Counted from the stretch's first letter, positions 17,177 to 26,605 are shown. The stretch is 64,000 bases of DNA from Desulfobacca_B sp046538075 (GCA_046538075.1 JBKHJN010000010.1:12020-76019), one strand, 5' to 3'. Program-made: numbers and translations. Notes: generated by a model not told the origin, from the sequence alone.

Positions 17177-18423
17177 TCATTTGGACCGTCTTGTTGATAT
17201 TTGTGCCGTTGTTGATTCTGGAAGCCTTTTTCTCCAGTTCCGAGATAGCGCTGGTCGCGGCCAACCGCCGGCGATTGCAGCACCTGGCCGATAAAGGCCA
17301 GCGCCGAGCGGCATTAGCCCTGAAACTGTTGAGCAAGCCTGAACGACTCTTTGCCACTACCCTGGTAGGGGCTAATCTGGCCGAAATCTGCAATACGGTG
17401 CTGGTCACCGCCCTGTTGATTGAATACCTGGGCTGGAAGGGGGAAATAGTGGCAATGCTGGCCTTGCCTCCCCTGGTTCTGCTGCTGGCCGAGATCACCC
17501 CCAAATCCATTGCCCGCCAGCGCCCCAATCGCCTGGCCCGGCATCTGAGCCCGATCCTCTGGATAGTCTCCTGGCTGATTTATCCGATTACCATGATCTT
17601 TGCCGCCCTCAGCCGGTTCGTCCTGGTCCTGACCGGCGCTCCCCAGACCAGTCAGGTCCCCTTTGTCACCCGGGAGGAACTCCAAATGGTGGTCAAAGTC
17701 AGCCGCCCTGAGGTGGCTTTGAAAGGCGAAGAACGGGCTATCATTCATCGCATTCTGCACTTCAGTCAAACCACCGTCAAAGAGGTCATGGTACCCTTGA
17801 TTGAAGTGGCAGCCATTCCCGAGACCTTTCTGGTTTCCCAGGCCCTGGCCGAGCTCCAGCGGACCCACTTCTCCCGCCTGCCGGTCTATCGTCAACGCAT
17901 TGATAATATTATCGGGGTGTTGCATAGCTTTGACCTGCTGGGCGAAGAGCCCTCATCGCGAGCCATCAAACCCCTGGTCCGGGGGGTAGAGTATGTCCCG
18001 GAAATCAAACGGGTGGACTATTTGCTGGGCGAAATGCAACGGATGGGTCTGCATCTGGCGGTAGTGGTAGATGAATACGGCGGCGCCGTGGGGATCGTCA
18101 CCATCGAGGATCTGCTGGAAGAAATCGTTGGCGAAATAGCCGACGAGTTTGATCAGGAAATGCCGCCGTTCCAAAAGCTCTGGGAAGGCATCTATCTGGT
18201 CAACGCCCGGATGGAGATTCAGGCCTTGAACGAAGCCCTGGGGCTTGAATTACCATTAGGCAACTATGAAACTTTAGGCGGCTTCTTAATCCATCAATTG
18301 GGTGATATTCCCCGCTCCGGCGACCGCTTGCAATTTCAGAATCTGACCTTTATCATCCGCAGCGCGACAGTGCGAGCCATCAAGGAGGTCGAAATCCATG
18401 TCAGACCAACAACCGCGCCCTGA
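17173..18423 (+). CDS. CNNM/DUF21-CBS-CorC membrane protein, copy 2
   Basis: A 416-residue paralogue of the preceding protein with the same order: DUF21 membrane domain (FFSSSEIALVAANRRRL), CBS pair (EVMVPLIEVAAIP and LAVVVDEYGGAVGIVTIEDL) and CorC_HlyC domain (GIYLVNARMEIQALN). The ATG overlaps the previous stop by four bases, which indicates translational coupling and perhaps a heteromeric complex. Divalent cation transport is the likely role from family knowledge. Its 3' end overlaps larC by 26 nt. Confidence 0.87.
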   Translation: MIIWTVLLIFVPLLILEAFFSSSEIALVAANRRRLQHLADKGQRRAALALKLLSKPERLFATTLVGANLAEICNTVLVTALLIEYLGWKGEIVAMLALPPLVLLLAEITPKSIARQRPNRLARHLSPILWIVSWLIYPITMIFAALSRFVLVLTGAPQTSQVPFVTREELQMVVKVSRPEVALKGEERAIIHRILHFSQTTVKEVMVPLIEVAAIPETFLVSQALAELQRTHFSRLPVYRQRIDNIIGVLHSFDLLGEEPSSRAIKPLVRGVEYVPEIKRVDYLLGEMQRMGLHLAVVVDEYGGAVGIVTIEDLLEEIVGEIADEFDQEMPPFQKLWEGIYLVNARMEIQALNEALGLELPLGNYETLGGFLIHQLGDIPRSGDRLQFQNLTFIIRSATVRAIKEVEIHVRPTTAP

Positions 18424-19585
18424 ACGGCTGGCCTATTTTGACTGCTTTTCCGGGCTGAGCGGGGACATGACCTTGGGGGCGCTGATTGAGGTCGGCCTTG
18501 ATCTTGAAGAGTTGTCGGAGGCGCTGGCCGAGCTGGGACTGAGCGGATACACGATTACTGCTGACCGAGTGACCAAACACCATCTGACCGGAACCAAAGT
18601 GGACATCCGGTTGACTACTCCGCAGCCTCACCGGAGCTATTTCGACATTGTCAGCCGGATTGCTGCGGCCCCCTTGCCGCCGCCGGTGCGGGAATTAAGC
18701 CAGGCAATCTTTCGCTCCCTGGCCGAAGCCGAGGCCCAGGTGCATCAGCAACCCCTGGAGCAGGTCCATTTTCACGAAGTCGGAGCCGTAGACTCGATTC
18801 TGGATGTGGTCGGAGCGGCCTATGGCTTCTGGAGGTTGGGTCTGAGCCAGATCTACGCCTCGGCTTTGCCTCTGGGCCAAGGGCTGATCCCCTGCGCTCA
18901 TGGACTCTTGCCCAATCCAGCCCCGGCTACCGCGCTGCTGCTGACCGGCGTGCCGGTGTATGGCACGGAAATTAACGCCGAACTGGTCACTCCTACCGGG
19001 GCTGCCATTTTAAAAGGAGCCTCAGCCCGGTTTGGCCCCTGTCCAGCCATGACCGTCGAAGGCGTGGGCTATGGGGCTGGCACCAGGGACTTGGCCTCGC
19101 AGGCCAACCTGCTGCGTCTTCTGGTGGGGCAGCCGGCTGGGGCTCCGGCTTTGGGGCACAGCGAACGGGTACTGGTGCTGGAGACCCATATCGATGATCT
19201 GCCACCGGAATTATATGAACACCTGATGGCCGCCCTGTTTGCCGCCGGCGCTCTCGATGTGGCTTACGCCCCCCTGCAGATGAAGAAAAACCGGCCGGGC
19301 ATCCGGCTGACCGTGGTGGCGCCCCTGTCCAGCCGGGAAGCGGTGCTCGAGTCCCTGTTTCTGGAGTCCACCACCCTGGGAGTGCGGGTTATGGAGGTGG
19401 AACGGGTGGTTGCCCAGCGCTGGACCGATACCATTGAAACCCCGTACGGCCCCCTGCCCGTTAAGGTGACCGAAATTGGGGGACAACGCCGCATCCTGCC
19501 CGAATACGAGGCCTGCCGCCAATTAGCGCAGAAACACCACTTGCCGCTGATTGAGGTCTACCGGCTCATTCCTTCGAGTATTTGA
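18398..19585 (+). CDS. larC: LarC nickel chelatase for the nickel-pincer cofactor
   Basis: LarC inserts nickel into the pyridinium-3,5-bisthiocarboxylate mononucleotide to make the nickel-pincer cofactor used by LarA-type racemases. The 395-residue protein shows the DUF111/LarC signature YFDCFSGLSGDMTLGALI at the N-terminus, the histidine-rich VHFHEVGAVDSILDVVGA and GLLPNPAPATALLL. In Lactobacillus plantarum the gene is read by programmed frameshift; here it is one continuous frame. larB, larE and larA are not in the window, so they must be elsewhere, if present. It overlaps the CBS protein by 26 nt. Confidence 0.9.
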   Translation: MSDQQPRPERLAYFDCFSGLSGDMTLGALIEVGLDLEELSEALAELGLSGYTITADRVTKHHLTGTKVDIRLTTPQPHRSYFDIVSRIAAAPLPPPVRELSQAIFRSLAEAEAQVHQQPLEQVHFHEVGAVDSILDVVGAAYGFWRLGLSQIYASALPLGQGLIPCAHGLLPNPAPATALLLTGVPVYGTEINAELVTPTGAAILKGASARFGPCPAMTVEGVGYGAGTRDLASQANLLRLLVGQPAGAPALGHSERVLVLETHIDDLPPELYEHLMAALFAAGALDVAYAPLQMKKNRPGIRLTVVAPLSSREAVLESLFLESTTLGVRVMEVERVVAQRWTDTIETPYGPLPVKVTEIGGQRRILPEYEACRQLAQKHHLPLIEVYRLIPSSI

Positions 19586-19670
19586 TCCGGCACCTCTTGG
19601 GTTCGGTGGCGGATTGCTAACGGATTAAATGGAAGATTTTAAAAGAAAAGCGCAAAGTCCAGATAGGGCC

Positions 19671-20045
19671 TCAGCTGGTGGCAATCAAAAATACTCCGAT
19701 GCAGGTCACCACAATACCCGCCATCCGGGCCAGGGTCACCGCTTCGCCAAACAGGCTCCAGGCCAAAATGGCAGTAAATATATAACCCAGGCTGATCAGA
19801 GGATAAGCATAGCTGACCTCGGCCTTGGCCAGGACAATGAGCCAGATCATAAAGCCTATCCCATAACAGAACAGTCCCATGAGGACAAAACGGCTGGTGG
19901 CGGCCTTAAAAAAAACCGGGTAAATGGTAGAGAGCGACAGGTCAAAATTACCGACCCGGCTCATGCCGTGCTTCAGCAGCAACTGGCCGCTAACATTGAA
20001 CATCACATCAACCAAAATCAGGAGCAAAACATATATCCGGATCAT
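19671..20045 (-). CDS. Small EamA/SMR-type membrane transporter
   Basis: A 124-residue protein with four hydrophobic helices. It has the SMR/EamA-like features of SGQLLLKHGMSRVG in helix 1 and AEVSYAYPLISLGYIFTAILA in helix 3. The size and the YPL motif resemble ArnE/ArnF-type or SMR subunits, which work as dimers. Substrate is unknown. It stands alone on the minus strand, convergent with larC. Confidence 0.75.
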   Translation of the reverse strand: MIRIYVLLLILVDVMFNVSGQLLLKHGMSRVGNFDLSLSTIYPVFFKAATSRFVLMGLFCYGIGFMIWLIVLAKAEVSYAYPLISLGYIFTAILAWSLFGEAVTLARMAGIVVTCIGVFLIATS

Positions 20046-20130
20046 TGATACTAATCCTCATTACGAAAGAAGGCAGAAATTCCGACAGCTAAAATCTTAG
20101 GGCCATAAAATTATTTCTCTAATATCAATA

Positions 20131-20153
20131 ATTCTTGGGGTTTTTTCAAGAAT
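20131..20153. other. Hairpin upstream of the M42 peptidase gene
   Basis: Seven-base perfect arms (20131-20137 and 20147-20153) with a T-rich 9-base loop, about 45 bases before the M42 start. It could be a leader structure. No gene on the plus strand ends just before it. Confidence 0.35.
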
Positions 20154-20195
20154 ATTTTCTTGTTTTAAGATCGGAAAAGGTTAACTATAACTTCA

Positions 20196-21284
20196 ATGGT
20201 AGATACAAAAGAACTGTTACGCGGCTTATCAGAAGCCTTTGGCCCGCCGGGAGGCGAGGAGCCTGTGGCCCAATTGGTGATGGCATATCTGGCCCCCTTT
20301 TGCCAACTTTCCCGTGATGGCCTGGGGTCAGTACTGGCCGAAAAATCCGGCGATGTGGACCGGCCCCGTCTCATGCTGGCCGCCCATATGGATGAAGTCG
20401 GGTTTATGGTGCAAAATATTACGGCCCAGGGTTATTTGCGCCTCCAGGCCCTGGGGAGCTGGATACCCGGCCTGATTCCGGGACAACGGCTGATGATTCA
20501 GGGCTCCCAGGGATTGGTGGAGGGGTTGGTGGCCACCATCCCACCTCATTTTGTCAGAGGGGATCAAAAAGACGTCAAAATCGAAGAACTCTATGTGGAC
20601 ATCGGGGCGGCTTCGGCTCCGGAAGTCCGAAGCCTGGGAATAAACCTGGGCCATCTGCTGGTCCCCAAGGGGGATTTTGCTGTTCTCAATCAAGCTTATT
20701 ACCTGAATAAAGCATGGGATGACCGGGCCGGGGTAGGCGCTATGATCGCCGCCCTGCTCCAGCTTAAAGATTTGCCCCACCCCAACACGGTGATAGCTGC
20801 GGCCACGGTGCAGGAAGAAGTGGGCAGCCGGGGCGCCGCGGCCGCGGTCGAACTCGTCCGACCGGATCTGGCCATTGTCCTGGAAGGAACCCCGGCGGAT
20901 GACTACCCCGGGCTGGCGGCCGATAGCCCGCAAGGATGCTTGCGGGGCGGCTGCCAAATCCGGCTGTTCGATCCCTCGATCATCATCCCTCACTCCCTGG
21001 CAGAGTGGGTCGTGGCCGTGGCCGAGCGCCGCCAAATCCCATATCAATTGGCAGTGAGGCGCGGGGGGGCCACTGATGCCCGCGTCCTCCACCTGGCTCA
21101 AGGCGGCATTCCCACCCTGATTCTGGGGGTGCCGGTGCGTTATGCCCACAGCCCGGCCGGGATTATCTACCGGGGCGACTTCGAAGCCACGGTGGCGTTA
21201 TTGGTGGCCCTGATTCAGGAACTGGATATGGAAACAGCCCAAAGCCTGAAATTTAAGACCCCTGGCGGCAAAGCAAGCCCTTAG
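20196..21284 (+). CDS. M42 family metallopeptidase (PepA/FrvX-like aminopeptidase)
   Basis: A 362-residue cytosolic di-metal peptidase of the glutamyl aminopeptidase/TET type. Metal ligands and catalytic residues are visible in MLAAHMDEVGFMV (His, then Asp), NKAWDDRAGVGAM (bridging Asp), AATVQEEVGSRGA (general base and ligand Glu) and PVRYAHSPAG (C-terminal His). Family members usually form dodecamers and trim short peptides. It sits 9 nt before the GIY-YIG gene, as a likely two-gene operon. Confidence 0.9.
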   Translation: MVDTKELLRGLSEAFGPPGGEEPVAQLVMAYLAPFCQLSRDGLGSVLAEKSGDVDRPRLMLAAHMDEVGFMVQNITAQGYLRLQALGSWIPGLIPGQRLMIQGSQGLVEGLVATIPPHFVRGDQKDVKIEELYVDIGAASAPEVRSLGINLGHLLVPKGDFAVLNQAYYLNKAWDDRAGVGAMIAALLQLKDLPHPNTVIAAATVQEEVGSRGAAAAVELVRPDLAIVLEGTPADDYPGLAADSPQGCLRGGCQIRLFDPSIIIPHSLAEWVVAVAERRQIPYQLAVRRGGATDARVLHLAQGGIPTLILGVPVRYAHSPAGIIYRGDFEATVALLVALIQELDMETAQSLKFKTPGGKASP

Positions 21285-21293
21285 AGTCCACCC

Positions 21294-21740
21294 ATGGCAA
21301 CTTATCTGTTGATTATTGAGGCCCGGCAACCGGCCGTGGTTCAGGTCGGGGCCGTGGGCTGGGTGTCGCTGCCACCGGGGTACTATCTCTACGTCGGATC
21401 AGCCCGGCGGGGGTTAAAGGCCCGGATCGTTCGCCATTACCGCCGGTCTAAAAAGTGCCGTTGGCACCTGGACTATCTGCTCTGCCGGCCAGAATTTCAG
21501 ATACTTGAAGTCTGGGTCTCCGATTCACTGCCGGAATGCGATCTCGCCCGGACCATGTTGGCCCAACCGGAAACCTCCGTGCCGCGGCCTGGTCTGGGGG
21601 CCAGCGACTGCCGCTGTCCGGCCCACTTTCTGGATTATAAGGGAGAATTGGGCCATCTCCATAGGGGCTTGCTGGATCTGGGCCTTTATCACCTCAGTTA
21701 CTACTCAGGTCACAAAATAAACGAATTGGGGTTAGCATAA
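21294..21740 (+). CDS. GIY-YIG nuclease-like protein, DUF123/Uri type
   Basis: A 148-residue member of the DUF123 (COG1833, Uri superfamily) group. The N-terminal GIY-YIG-like motif is PGYYLYVGSARRGLKARI, where YYL...YVG replaces GIY-YIG. It is followed by a conserved HYRR and RWHLDYLL, and a cysteine-containing tail (GASDCRCPAHFLDY). Members occur as stand-alone small proteins; their role is not established. It follows the M42 gene with a 9-nt gap. Confidence 0.82.
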   Translation: MATYLLIIEARQPAVVQVGAVGWVSLPPGYYLYVGSARRGLKARIVRHYRRSKKCRWHLDYLLCRPEFQILEVWVSDSLPECDLARTMLAQPETSVPRPGLGASDCRCPAHFLDYKGELGHLHRGLLDLGLYHLSYYSGHKINELGLA

Positions 21741-22062
21741 ACTGCTCCCCACCCCACTCCCCCCAACCCCTCAAGGGGGGTTGGGAGGGGAGCTTGAGGG
21801 GAGGGTGGGGAGCCGGCGGTCTCTTGCCCTTTCCTCAAATTAACCTTTTAATTGCTCGAAGTAATAAGTACTATCTTAATCACTTAAATACCTTACATTA
21901 ATCTTGTTTCTGTGTAGATCTTGTGTTAATCTCCATTAAGTGCAATCGTCGCACAACTGGGCAAGGGTCAGCGCTACTTTAACAATTTGCAGTTAAACCG
22001 GTGTTAAGGTAAGATTGGGGTGGATATCTGCAAATCCGCAGTCCTGATGGGGGCAGAAGCCG
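21741..22062. other. 322-bp intergenic region with a GC-rich cruciform
   Basis: The first 75 bases form the large inverted repeat listed separately. The rest is AT-rich with no recognisable frame or riboswitch. The transglycosylase leader must lie in its right half. Confidence 0.6.
21744..21813. repeat. Long GC-rich inverted repeat after the GIY-YIG gene
   Basis: GCTCCCCACCC (21744-21754) pairs perfectly with 21803-21813. An inner C-rich/G-rich pair (about 21759-21790) gives a second stem. It resembles a dispersed intergenic palindrome and may help stop transcription, but has no terminal U-run. Confidence 0.7.
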
Positions 22063-23301
22063 ATGCCTAGAACCGGCGACAGAACCGCCAGACGGATTGG
22101 TTGCGGGGAACGCTTGACGGCTGCTCTGGTAGTGGTTTTATTCAGTGTTACGCCGGCGGCCAATCAAATTTACCGCTATACCGACAGCCAGGGCGTGGTC
22201 CATATTACCAATGTCGGCGGGTCCGAACCGGCGGAGACGACCGCGGCAAATCATCCGCCGAACCTGCCAATAATGAGATCATCGGCTTTTGTTGACCCTA
22301 ACCGGTTGGGGCCATCCAATCCCCATCCCAAGGAGGCGGCCAGCCCTAAAATCATTAAACATGTCGATAAGAGCGGGGTAATTCGCATTACCAACCGGAC
22401 CAGAAGAACCACCACCGCCGCCGGGCAGCCACCGAAACCGGTTGGCCCTGTGCAAAAATTAGCGGCCGCGCCTTTAAGGGCAGTCTCCCCCATGCCCACC
22501 GCTGCGGTAGGGGCCAAGGCTGGCGCAGGCTTATCCGTTCCTCAAGGGCTTATTCATTGCCGCCAGGACGATCAGGGGGTATTGCATATCTCCAATTCGC
22601 TGCCTAAAGCCGTGGTCAAGACATCAGTGCCGCCGCTGGAGAGCAATGGTTGCCACTATACCATTGCCACCGGGTTTCCTGCCGTTGATCCCCAATCCGA
22701 GCTGACTCCGACCCTGGCCCTGGCACAGATGATGCGGCAACTTCCAGAAACCATTGTTAAATCTGTCTCCCAGATTAGAATTGGCCTGGATCGGCGAGGC
22801 ATTCTGCGGGTTAGCAATGTCTTACCCTCAATATTAAACTTTGCCCCACGGGGTTTGATGCCATCCTACACCCAGTGTCCGCCGGTTTTCCATCCAATGG
22901 TTCAGGAAGCGGCCCGGCGCTACTATCTCCCGGTCCCTCTGATCCACGCCGTGATCAAGGTAGAGTCGGACTTCGTCCCCGGCGCCATATCGCCCCAGGG
23001 GGCCCAGGGGCTAATGCAACTCATGCCGGCTACCGCCAATTCTTTAGGTGTTAAAGACCCCTTCTGCCCCCGGGAAAATGTTTTGGCCGGGTGTCTTTAT
23101 CTCAGGCTCCTGCTAAACTACTTCCATCAGTCCCTGCCTTTGGCCCTGGCCGCCTACAATGCTGGCTATCCGCGGGTTGTCACTGCCGGTTATCGGGTGC
23201 CCGATATCAAGGAGACCAGAGACTTCGTCACCCGGGTAATCGGGCTTTATCTGCATTATGAAAAGCTGCAGCAATCTCTGTGGAGCCCTGGGGGCGTTTG
23301 A
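22063..23301 (+). CDS. Lytic transglycosylase with repeated DUF4124-like segments
   Basis: A 412-residue exported protein. A basic N-terminus and hydrophobic segment (LTAALVVVLFSVTPAAN) act as a signal sequence. Four short DUF4124-like beta motifs follow: IYRYTDSQGVVHITN, IIKHVDKSGVIRITN, CRQDDQGVLHISN and IGLDRRGILRVSN. The C-terminal third is an SLT domain with the catalytic Glu in IKVESDFVPGAISPQGAQG, then GLMQLMPATA and ALAAYNAGYPRV. It would cleave peptidoglycan glycan strands. Its position just before gspE suggests it opens the wall for the secretion machine (inference). Confidence 0.87.
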   Translation: MPRTGDRTARRIGCGERLTAALVVVLFSVTPAANQIYRYTDSQGVVHITNVGGSEPAETTAANHPPNLPIMRSSAFVDPNRLGPSNPHPKEAASPKIIKHVDKSGVIRITNRTRRTTTAAGQPPKPVGPVQKLAAAPLRAVSPMPTAAVGAKAGAGLSVPQGLIHCRQDDQGVLHISNSLPKAVVKTSVPPLESNGCHYTIATGFPAVDPQSELTPTLALAQMMRQLPETIVKSVSQIRIGLDRRGILRVSNVLPSILNFAPRGLMPSYTQCPPVFHPMVQEAARRYYLPVPLIHAVIKVESDFVPGAISPQGAQGLMQLMPATANSLGVKDPFCPRENVLAGCLYLRLLLNYFHQSLPLALAAYNAGYPRVVTAGYRVPDIKETRDFVTRVIGLYLHYEKLQQSLWSPGGV

Positions 23302-23398
23302 TAAGCGGTAATATTTACAATCAGCATGCAGTTAAGGGCACTTGAAAATCATATGATGACAATTTTCCTCCCATCCTGCTTAGAATGAGGTTTTAGCT

Positions 23399-24940
23399 TT
23401 GACTGTCCCGTTAAACAGCGATAAAACTTTGACCGCCCCGCCCGCCGGTCTTAAAGAATGGGGCCCGGTGGAACAATTTCCCGGGCTCTCAGTGCGTTTT
23501 CTAAAGGAAGCCCGAAGCCTGCCGATCAGAAGGAAGGACGATGGCATCCTACTGGCCATGGCTGATCCCAGCGACCAGGAGACAGTGATGGCCCTGGAGG
23601 TAGCGCTGGGGGCACCGGTGACCCCGGTCTCGGCTCCCGAAGCCGAGATTTTGGAGACCATCGAAGCGATCTATCAGCCCGGCAGTCCCATGTCCCGTCT
23701 GGTGGGCGATATGGACACCGAGGTAGTGGAGGAGGCTCAGGAAGAGAGCGCCGAGATCGGCCATCTGCGGGATAAGGCTCGGGAAGCCCCGATAATCCAG
23801 CTGGTCAACTTTATCTTATTGCGGGCCGTGGAGATGGGGGCCAGCGACATCCATCTGGAGCCGTTTGAGAACATTTTCCGGGTGCGTTACCGTCGGGACG
23901 GTATCCTTTATGAAGCGGAATCGCCCCCCAAGGGTTTACAGGCCGCGGTTATTTCCCGTCTGAAGATAATGGCCCGCATGGACATTGCCGAACGGCGCCT
24001 GCCCCAGGACGGCCGCTTCGGTCTGAAAGTCAAAGGCCAGGAGATTGATGCCCGGGTCTCCACCATCCCCACTTTCTGGGGGGAGAGCATGGTGATCCGC
24101 ATCCTGGACCGGGAGCGGGTTATTTTGGACCTCAACCGGCTGGGATTTCCACTTCCGATATTCAACCGCTTTGACCGGATGATCCATAAACCGCATGGCA
24201 TGATTCTGGTTACCGGGCCCACCGGCAGTGGTAAAACCACTACTTTATACGCCGCCCTGGAACGGATAAATTCTCCTGAAAAAAAGATCATCACCATCGA
24301 AGACCCGGTGGAATATCGCCTGCCGGGCATCAACCAGGTTCAGGTCAAACCGACCATTGGCCTCACCTTTGCCCGAGGCCTGCGGCACCTGGTGCGCCAG
24401 GACCCGGATATTATCCTGGTGGGGGAAATCCGGGACCAGGAGACCGCCGAGATTGCCATTCACGCCGCCCTCACCGGCCATCTGGTATTCAGCACCCTGC
24501 ACACCAATGACGCGGCCGGGGCTATTACCCGCATGCTGGAAATGGGCACGGAAGATTATCTGTTGGCCTCGGCCGTCATCGGCATCCTGGCCCAGCGCCT
24601 GGTCCGCCTGATCTGCCCCCACTGTAAGACTGCCTTGCCCGTGGACGCCGGACTGGAGCAGCTTCTATTGGATAATTCCGGTCAGCAACCAGAGTGCCTG
24701 TACATGGGGCAGGGGTGCCCGAACTGCGCCCATACCGGCTACCAGGGCCGGACCGGGATCTATGAACTGCTTGAGGTAACTGAGCCCATCCGCCAACTGA
24801 TTCTGCAACAGTCGGATGCCGCCACCCTGTATCAGGCGGCCAAACAGCAGGGAATGCAAACCCTGTCCGGCGATGGTTGGACCAAAGTGGCGGCGGGCCT
24901 CACCACCAGCCAGGAAGTGCTGCGGGTCACTCAGGAGTAA
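23399..24940 (+). CDS. gspE: Type II secretion ATPase GspE
   Basis: The cytoplasmic hexameric ATPase that powers pseudopilus assembly (513 residues). It has an N-terminal GspE_N domain (residues 20-110), then the core with Walker A TGPTGSGKTTTLY, an Asp box (ITIEDPVEYRLPGINQVQV), Walker B LVGEIRDQETAEIA and the His box STLHTNDAAGAI. A tetracysteine zinc module is present (ICPHCK...GCPNCAHTGYQGRTGIYELL). The start is TTG at 23399 with GAGG eight bases upstream. It is the first gene of the gspEFGHIJKLMCD operon. Confidence 0.95.
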   Translation: MTVPLNSDKTLTAPPAGLKEWGPVEQFPGLSVRFLKEARSLPIRRKDDGILLAMADPSDQETVMALEVALGAPVTPVSAPEAEILETIEAIYQPGSPMSRLVGDMDTEVVEEAQEESAEIGHLRDKAREAPIIQLVNFILLRAVEMGASDIHLEPFENIFRVRYRRDGILYEAESPPKGLQAAVISRLKIMARMDIAERRLPQDGRFGLKVKGQEIDARVSTIPTFWGESMVIRILDRERVILDLNRLGFPLPIFNRFDRMIHKPHGMILVTGPTGSGKTTTLYAALERINSPEKKIITIEDPVEYRLPGINQVQVKPTIGLTFARGLRHLVRQDPDIILVGEIRDQETAEIAIHAALTGHLVFSTLHTNDAAGAITRMLEMGTEDYLLASAVIGILAQRLVRLICPHCKTALPVDAGLEQLLLDNSGQQPECLYMGQGCPNCAHTGYQGRTGIYELLEVTEPIRQLILQQSDAATLYQAAKQQGMQTLSGDGWTKVAAGLTTSQEVLRVTQE

Positions 24941-24943
24941 GGC

Positions 24944-26155
24944 ATGCCCATTTTCTATTACCGGGCCACTGATCCCACCGGTAATATCATCCAGGGCAGC
25001 CTGGAAGCCCGGGAAGAGCGCCTGGTAGTGCAGCATTTGCAGCAGGGGGGCTTGATCCCCTTGCGCATTACCGGAGAATTGGACACCCAGGCCTGGCCGA
25101 AGCGTCTGCCGCTGGCCCGCCGGCGCCTCTCCCTTAACCAGGTGCTCCACTTCACCCAGGAACTGGCTGCACTTCTGAAAGCTGGCCTGCCGCTGGACCG
25201 GAGTTTAAAGGCCTTGCGGACCGTTACCCGGCGGCCGGCGATGCAAACCATCCTCAGTCAGCTGCTCCAGGACTTGCAAGCCGGCAAGTCGTTGTCAGAG
25301 GCCCTCAGCCGCCATAAGGTCTTTTCACCTCTATACCTCAGCGTCGTCCGGGCCGGAGAGACCGGCGGCTTCCTGGAGGTGTCCTTATCACGCTTGACGG
25401 ATTACCTGAAGACGGTCTCCGAACTGCGAGGCTACCTGTTTTCGGCCCTCATTTATCCGGTCATCCTGGCCCTGGTCGGCAGCCTGTCGGTGGTGGTCAT
25501 GCTGGTCTATGTCGTGCCCCGTTTCGAACTCTTTTTCCAGGAAATGGGGCAAAGCCTCTTTTGGACCACCCGGGTATTGTTATGGTGCAGCCAGGCCTTT
25601 CGGGCCTACTGGTGGCTGGGAGGCCTGCTTATCGCCCTGGCCGGGTTGGTGGCGATCCGCTTAAGCCGCACCCCGCGCGGCCGGTTGGGGCTGGACCGGC
25701 TCAAGCTCCAAGCCCCGCTGGTGGGCAGTCTCACCCGGCAGGTGACCGCGGCTTTTTTCGCCAAGACCCTGGGCACCCTGCTGAATAACGGAGTGCCGCT
25801 GGTAGCCGCTCTTCAGGTGGTGATCGATACGGTGACCAACCGCTATCTGGCCCAATCCTTCTCTGGGGTCCTGGAGGAGGTCAAAAAAGGGCAGCCGCTT
25901 TCCGGACTATTAAAAAAGACCGATGTCTTCCCGGAACTGTTCTTGCAGATGATTGCCATTGGCGAGGAGACCGGCCATTTATCCGAGATGCTGCTCTCGG
26001 CGGCGGACTCACTGGAGACCGAAGCCCGGGCCGGGGTGCGGCGTTTATTAGCCCTGCTGGAGCCAGTCCTGATCCTGACCATGGCTCTGTTGGTGGCGTT
26101 TATCATCGTGTCGCTGCTGTTACCTATTTTAAACCTTTACGAGGTCTCATTCTAA
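24944..26155 (+). CDS. gspF: Type II secretion inner-membrane platform protein GspF
   Basis: A 403-residue polytopic protein with two GspF domains (about residues 68-190 and 270-395) and three transmembrane helices (LIYPVILALVGSLSVVVMLV, a middle helix near residue 215 and LILTMALLVAFIIVSLLLP). It forms the platform that contacts GspE and GspL. The typical motifs FTQELAALLKAGLPLDRSL and FAKTLGTLLNNGVPLVAAL are both present. The gap to gspE is 3 nt. Confidence 0.95.
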   Translation: MPIFYYRATDPTGNIIQGSLEAREERLVVQHLQQGGLIPLRITGELDTQAWPKRLPLARRRLSLNQVLHFTQELAALLKAGLPLDRSLKALRTVTRRPAMQTILSQLLQDLQAGKSLSEALSRHKVFSPLYLSVVRAGETGGFLEVSLSRLTDYLKTVSELRGYLFSALIYPVILALVGSLSVVVMLVYVVPRFELFFQEMGQSLFWTTRVLLWCSQAFRAYWWLGGLLIALAGLVAIRLSRTPRGRLGLDRLKLQAPLVGSLTRQVTAAFFAKTLGTLLNNGVPLVAALQVVIDTVTNRYLAQSFSGVLEEVKKGQPLSGLLKKTDVFPELFLQMIAIGEETGHLSEMLLSAADSLETEARAGVRRLLALLEPVLILTMALLVAFIIVSLLLPILNLYEVSF

Positions 26156-26170
26156 GGAGGGATTGGCATT

Positions 26171-26605
26171 TTGACCCAAAAAAATCGTCGGCAATCTGGT
26201 TTTACCTTGATCGAGCTCATGATTGTGCTCTTTATTCTGGGCCTGTTGGCGGCTCTGGTGGCTCCCCGCTTGATGGGCCGGGTGGGGAAAGCCAAGGTCA
26301 AGGCCGCTTCGACCCAGATGCAGCTTCTGGCCACCGCCCTGGACCTGTTCTATCTGGACATCGGCCGCTACCCTACTGAGGAAGAAGGCTTGCAGGCCCT
26401 CTACCAGCGTCCGGCCAATCTGTCCCAATGGTCCGGCCCTTATCTGAACAAAGCGGTCCCCAAAGATCCCTGGGGCAATGATTATATCTATAAATCTCCG
26501 GGCGAGCATGGTCCGTACGACCTGATATCTTTGGGAGCCGATGGTTCCCCGGGGGGAGAAGGTGATAACCAGGATATTACCAATTGGCAGGCTGAATCCG
26601 GATAG
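26171..26605 (+). CDS. gspG: Major pseudopilin GspG
   Basis: A 144-residue major pseudopilin. The TTG start is preceded by AAGGAGGG. The leader is MTQKNRRQSG with cleavage before FTLIELMIVLFILGLLAAL, and Glu+5 is present. The C-terminal half carries the family-typical YPTEEEGLQALYQRP and KDPWGNDYIY segments and the calcium-site loop region LGADGSPGGEGDNQDI. It is processed and N-methylated by the prepilin peptidase encoded at 34675-35430. Confidence 0.95.
   Translation: MTQKNRRQSGFTLIELMIVLFILGLLAALVAPRLMGRVGKAKVKAASTQMQLLATALDLFYLDIGRYPTEEEGLQALYQRPANLSQWSGPYLNKAVPKDPWGNDYIYKSPGEHGPYDLISLGADGSPGGEGDNQDITNWQAESG

Noticed and set aside
21814..22062. c-di-GMP riboswitch before the transglycosylase/gsp genes
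   Set aside because: I looked for the GEMM-type conserved core and did not find it. The region is simply AT-rich.
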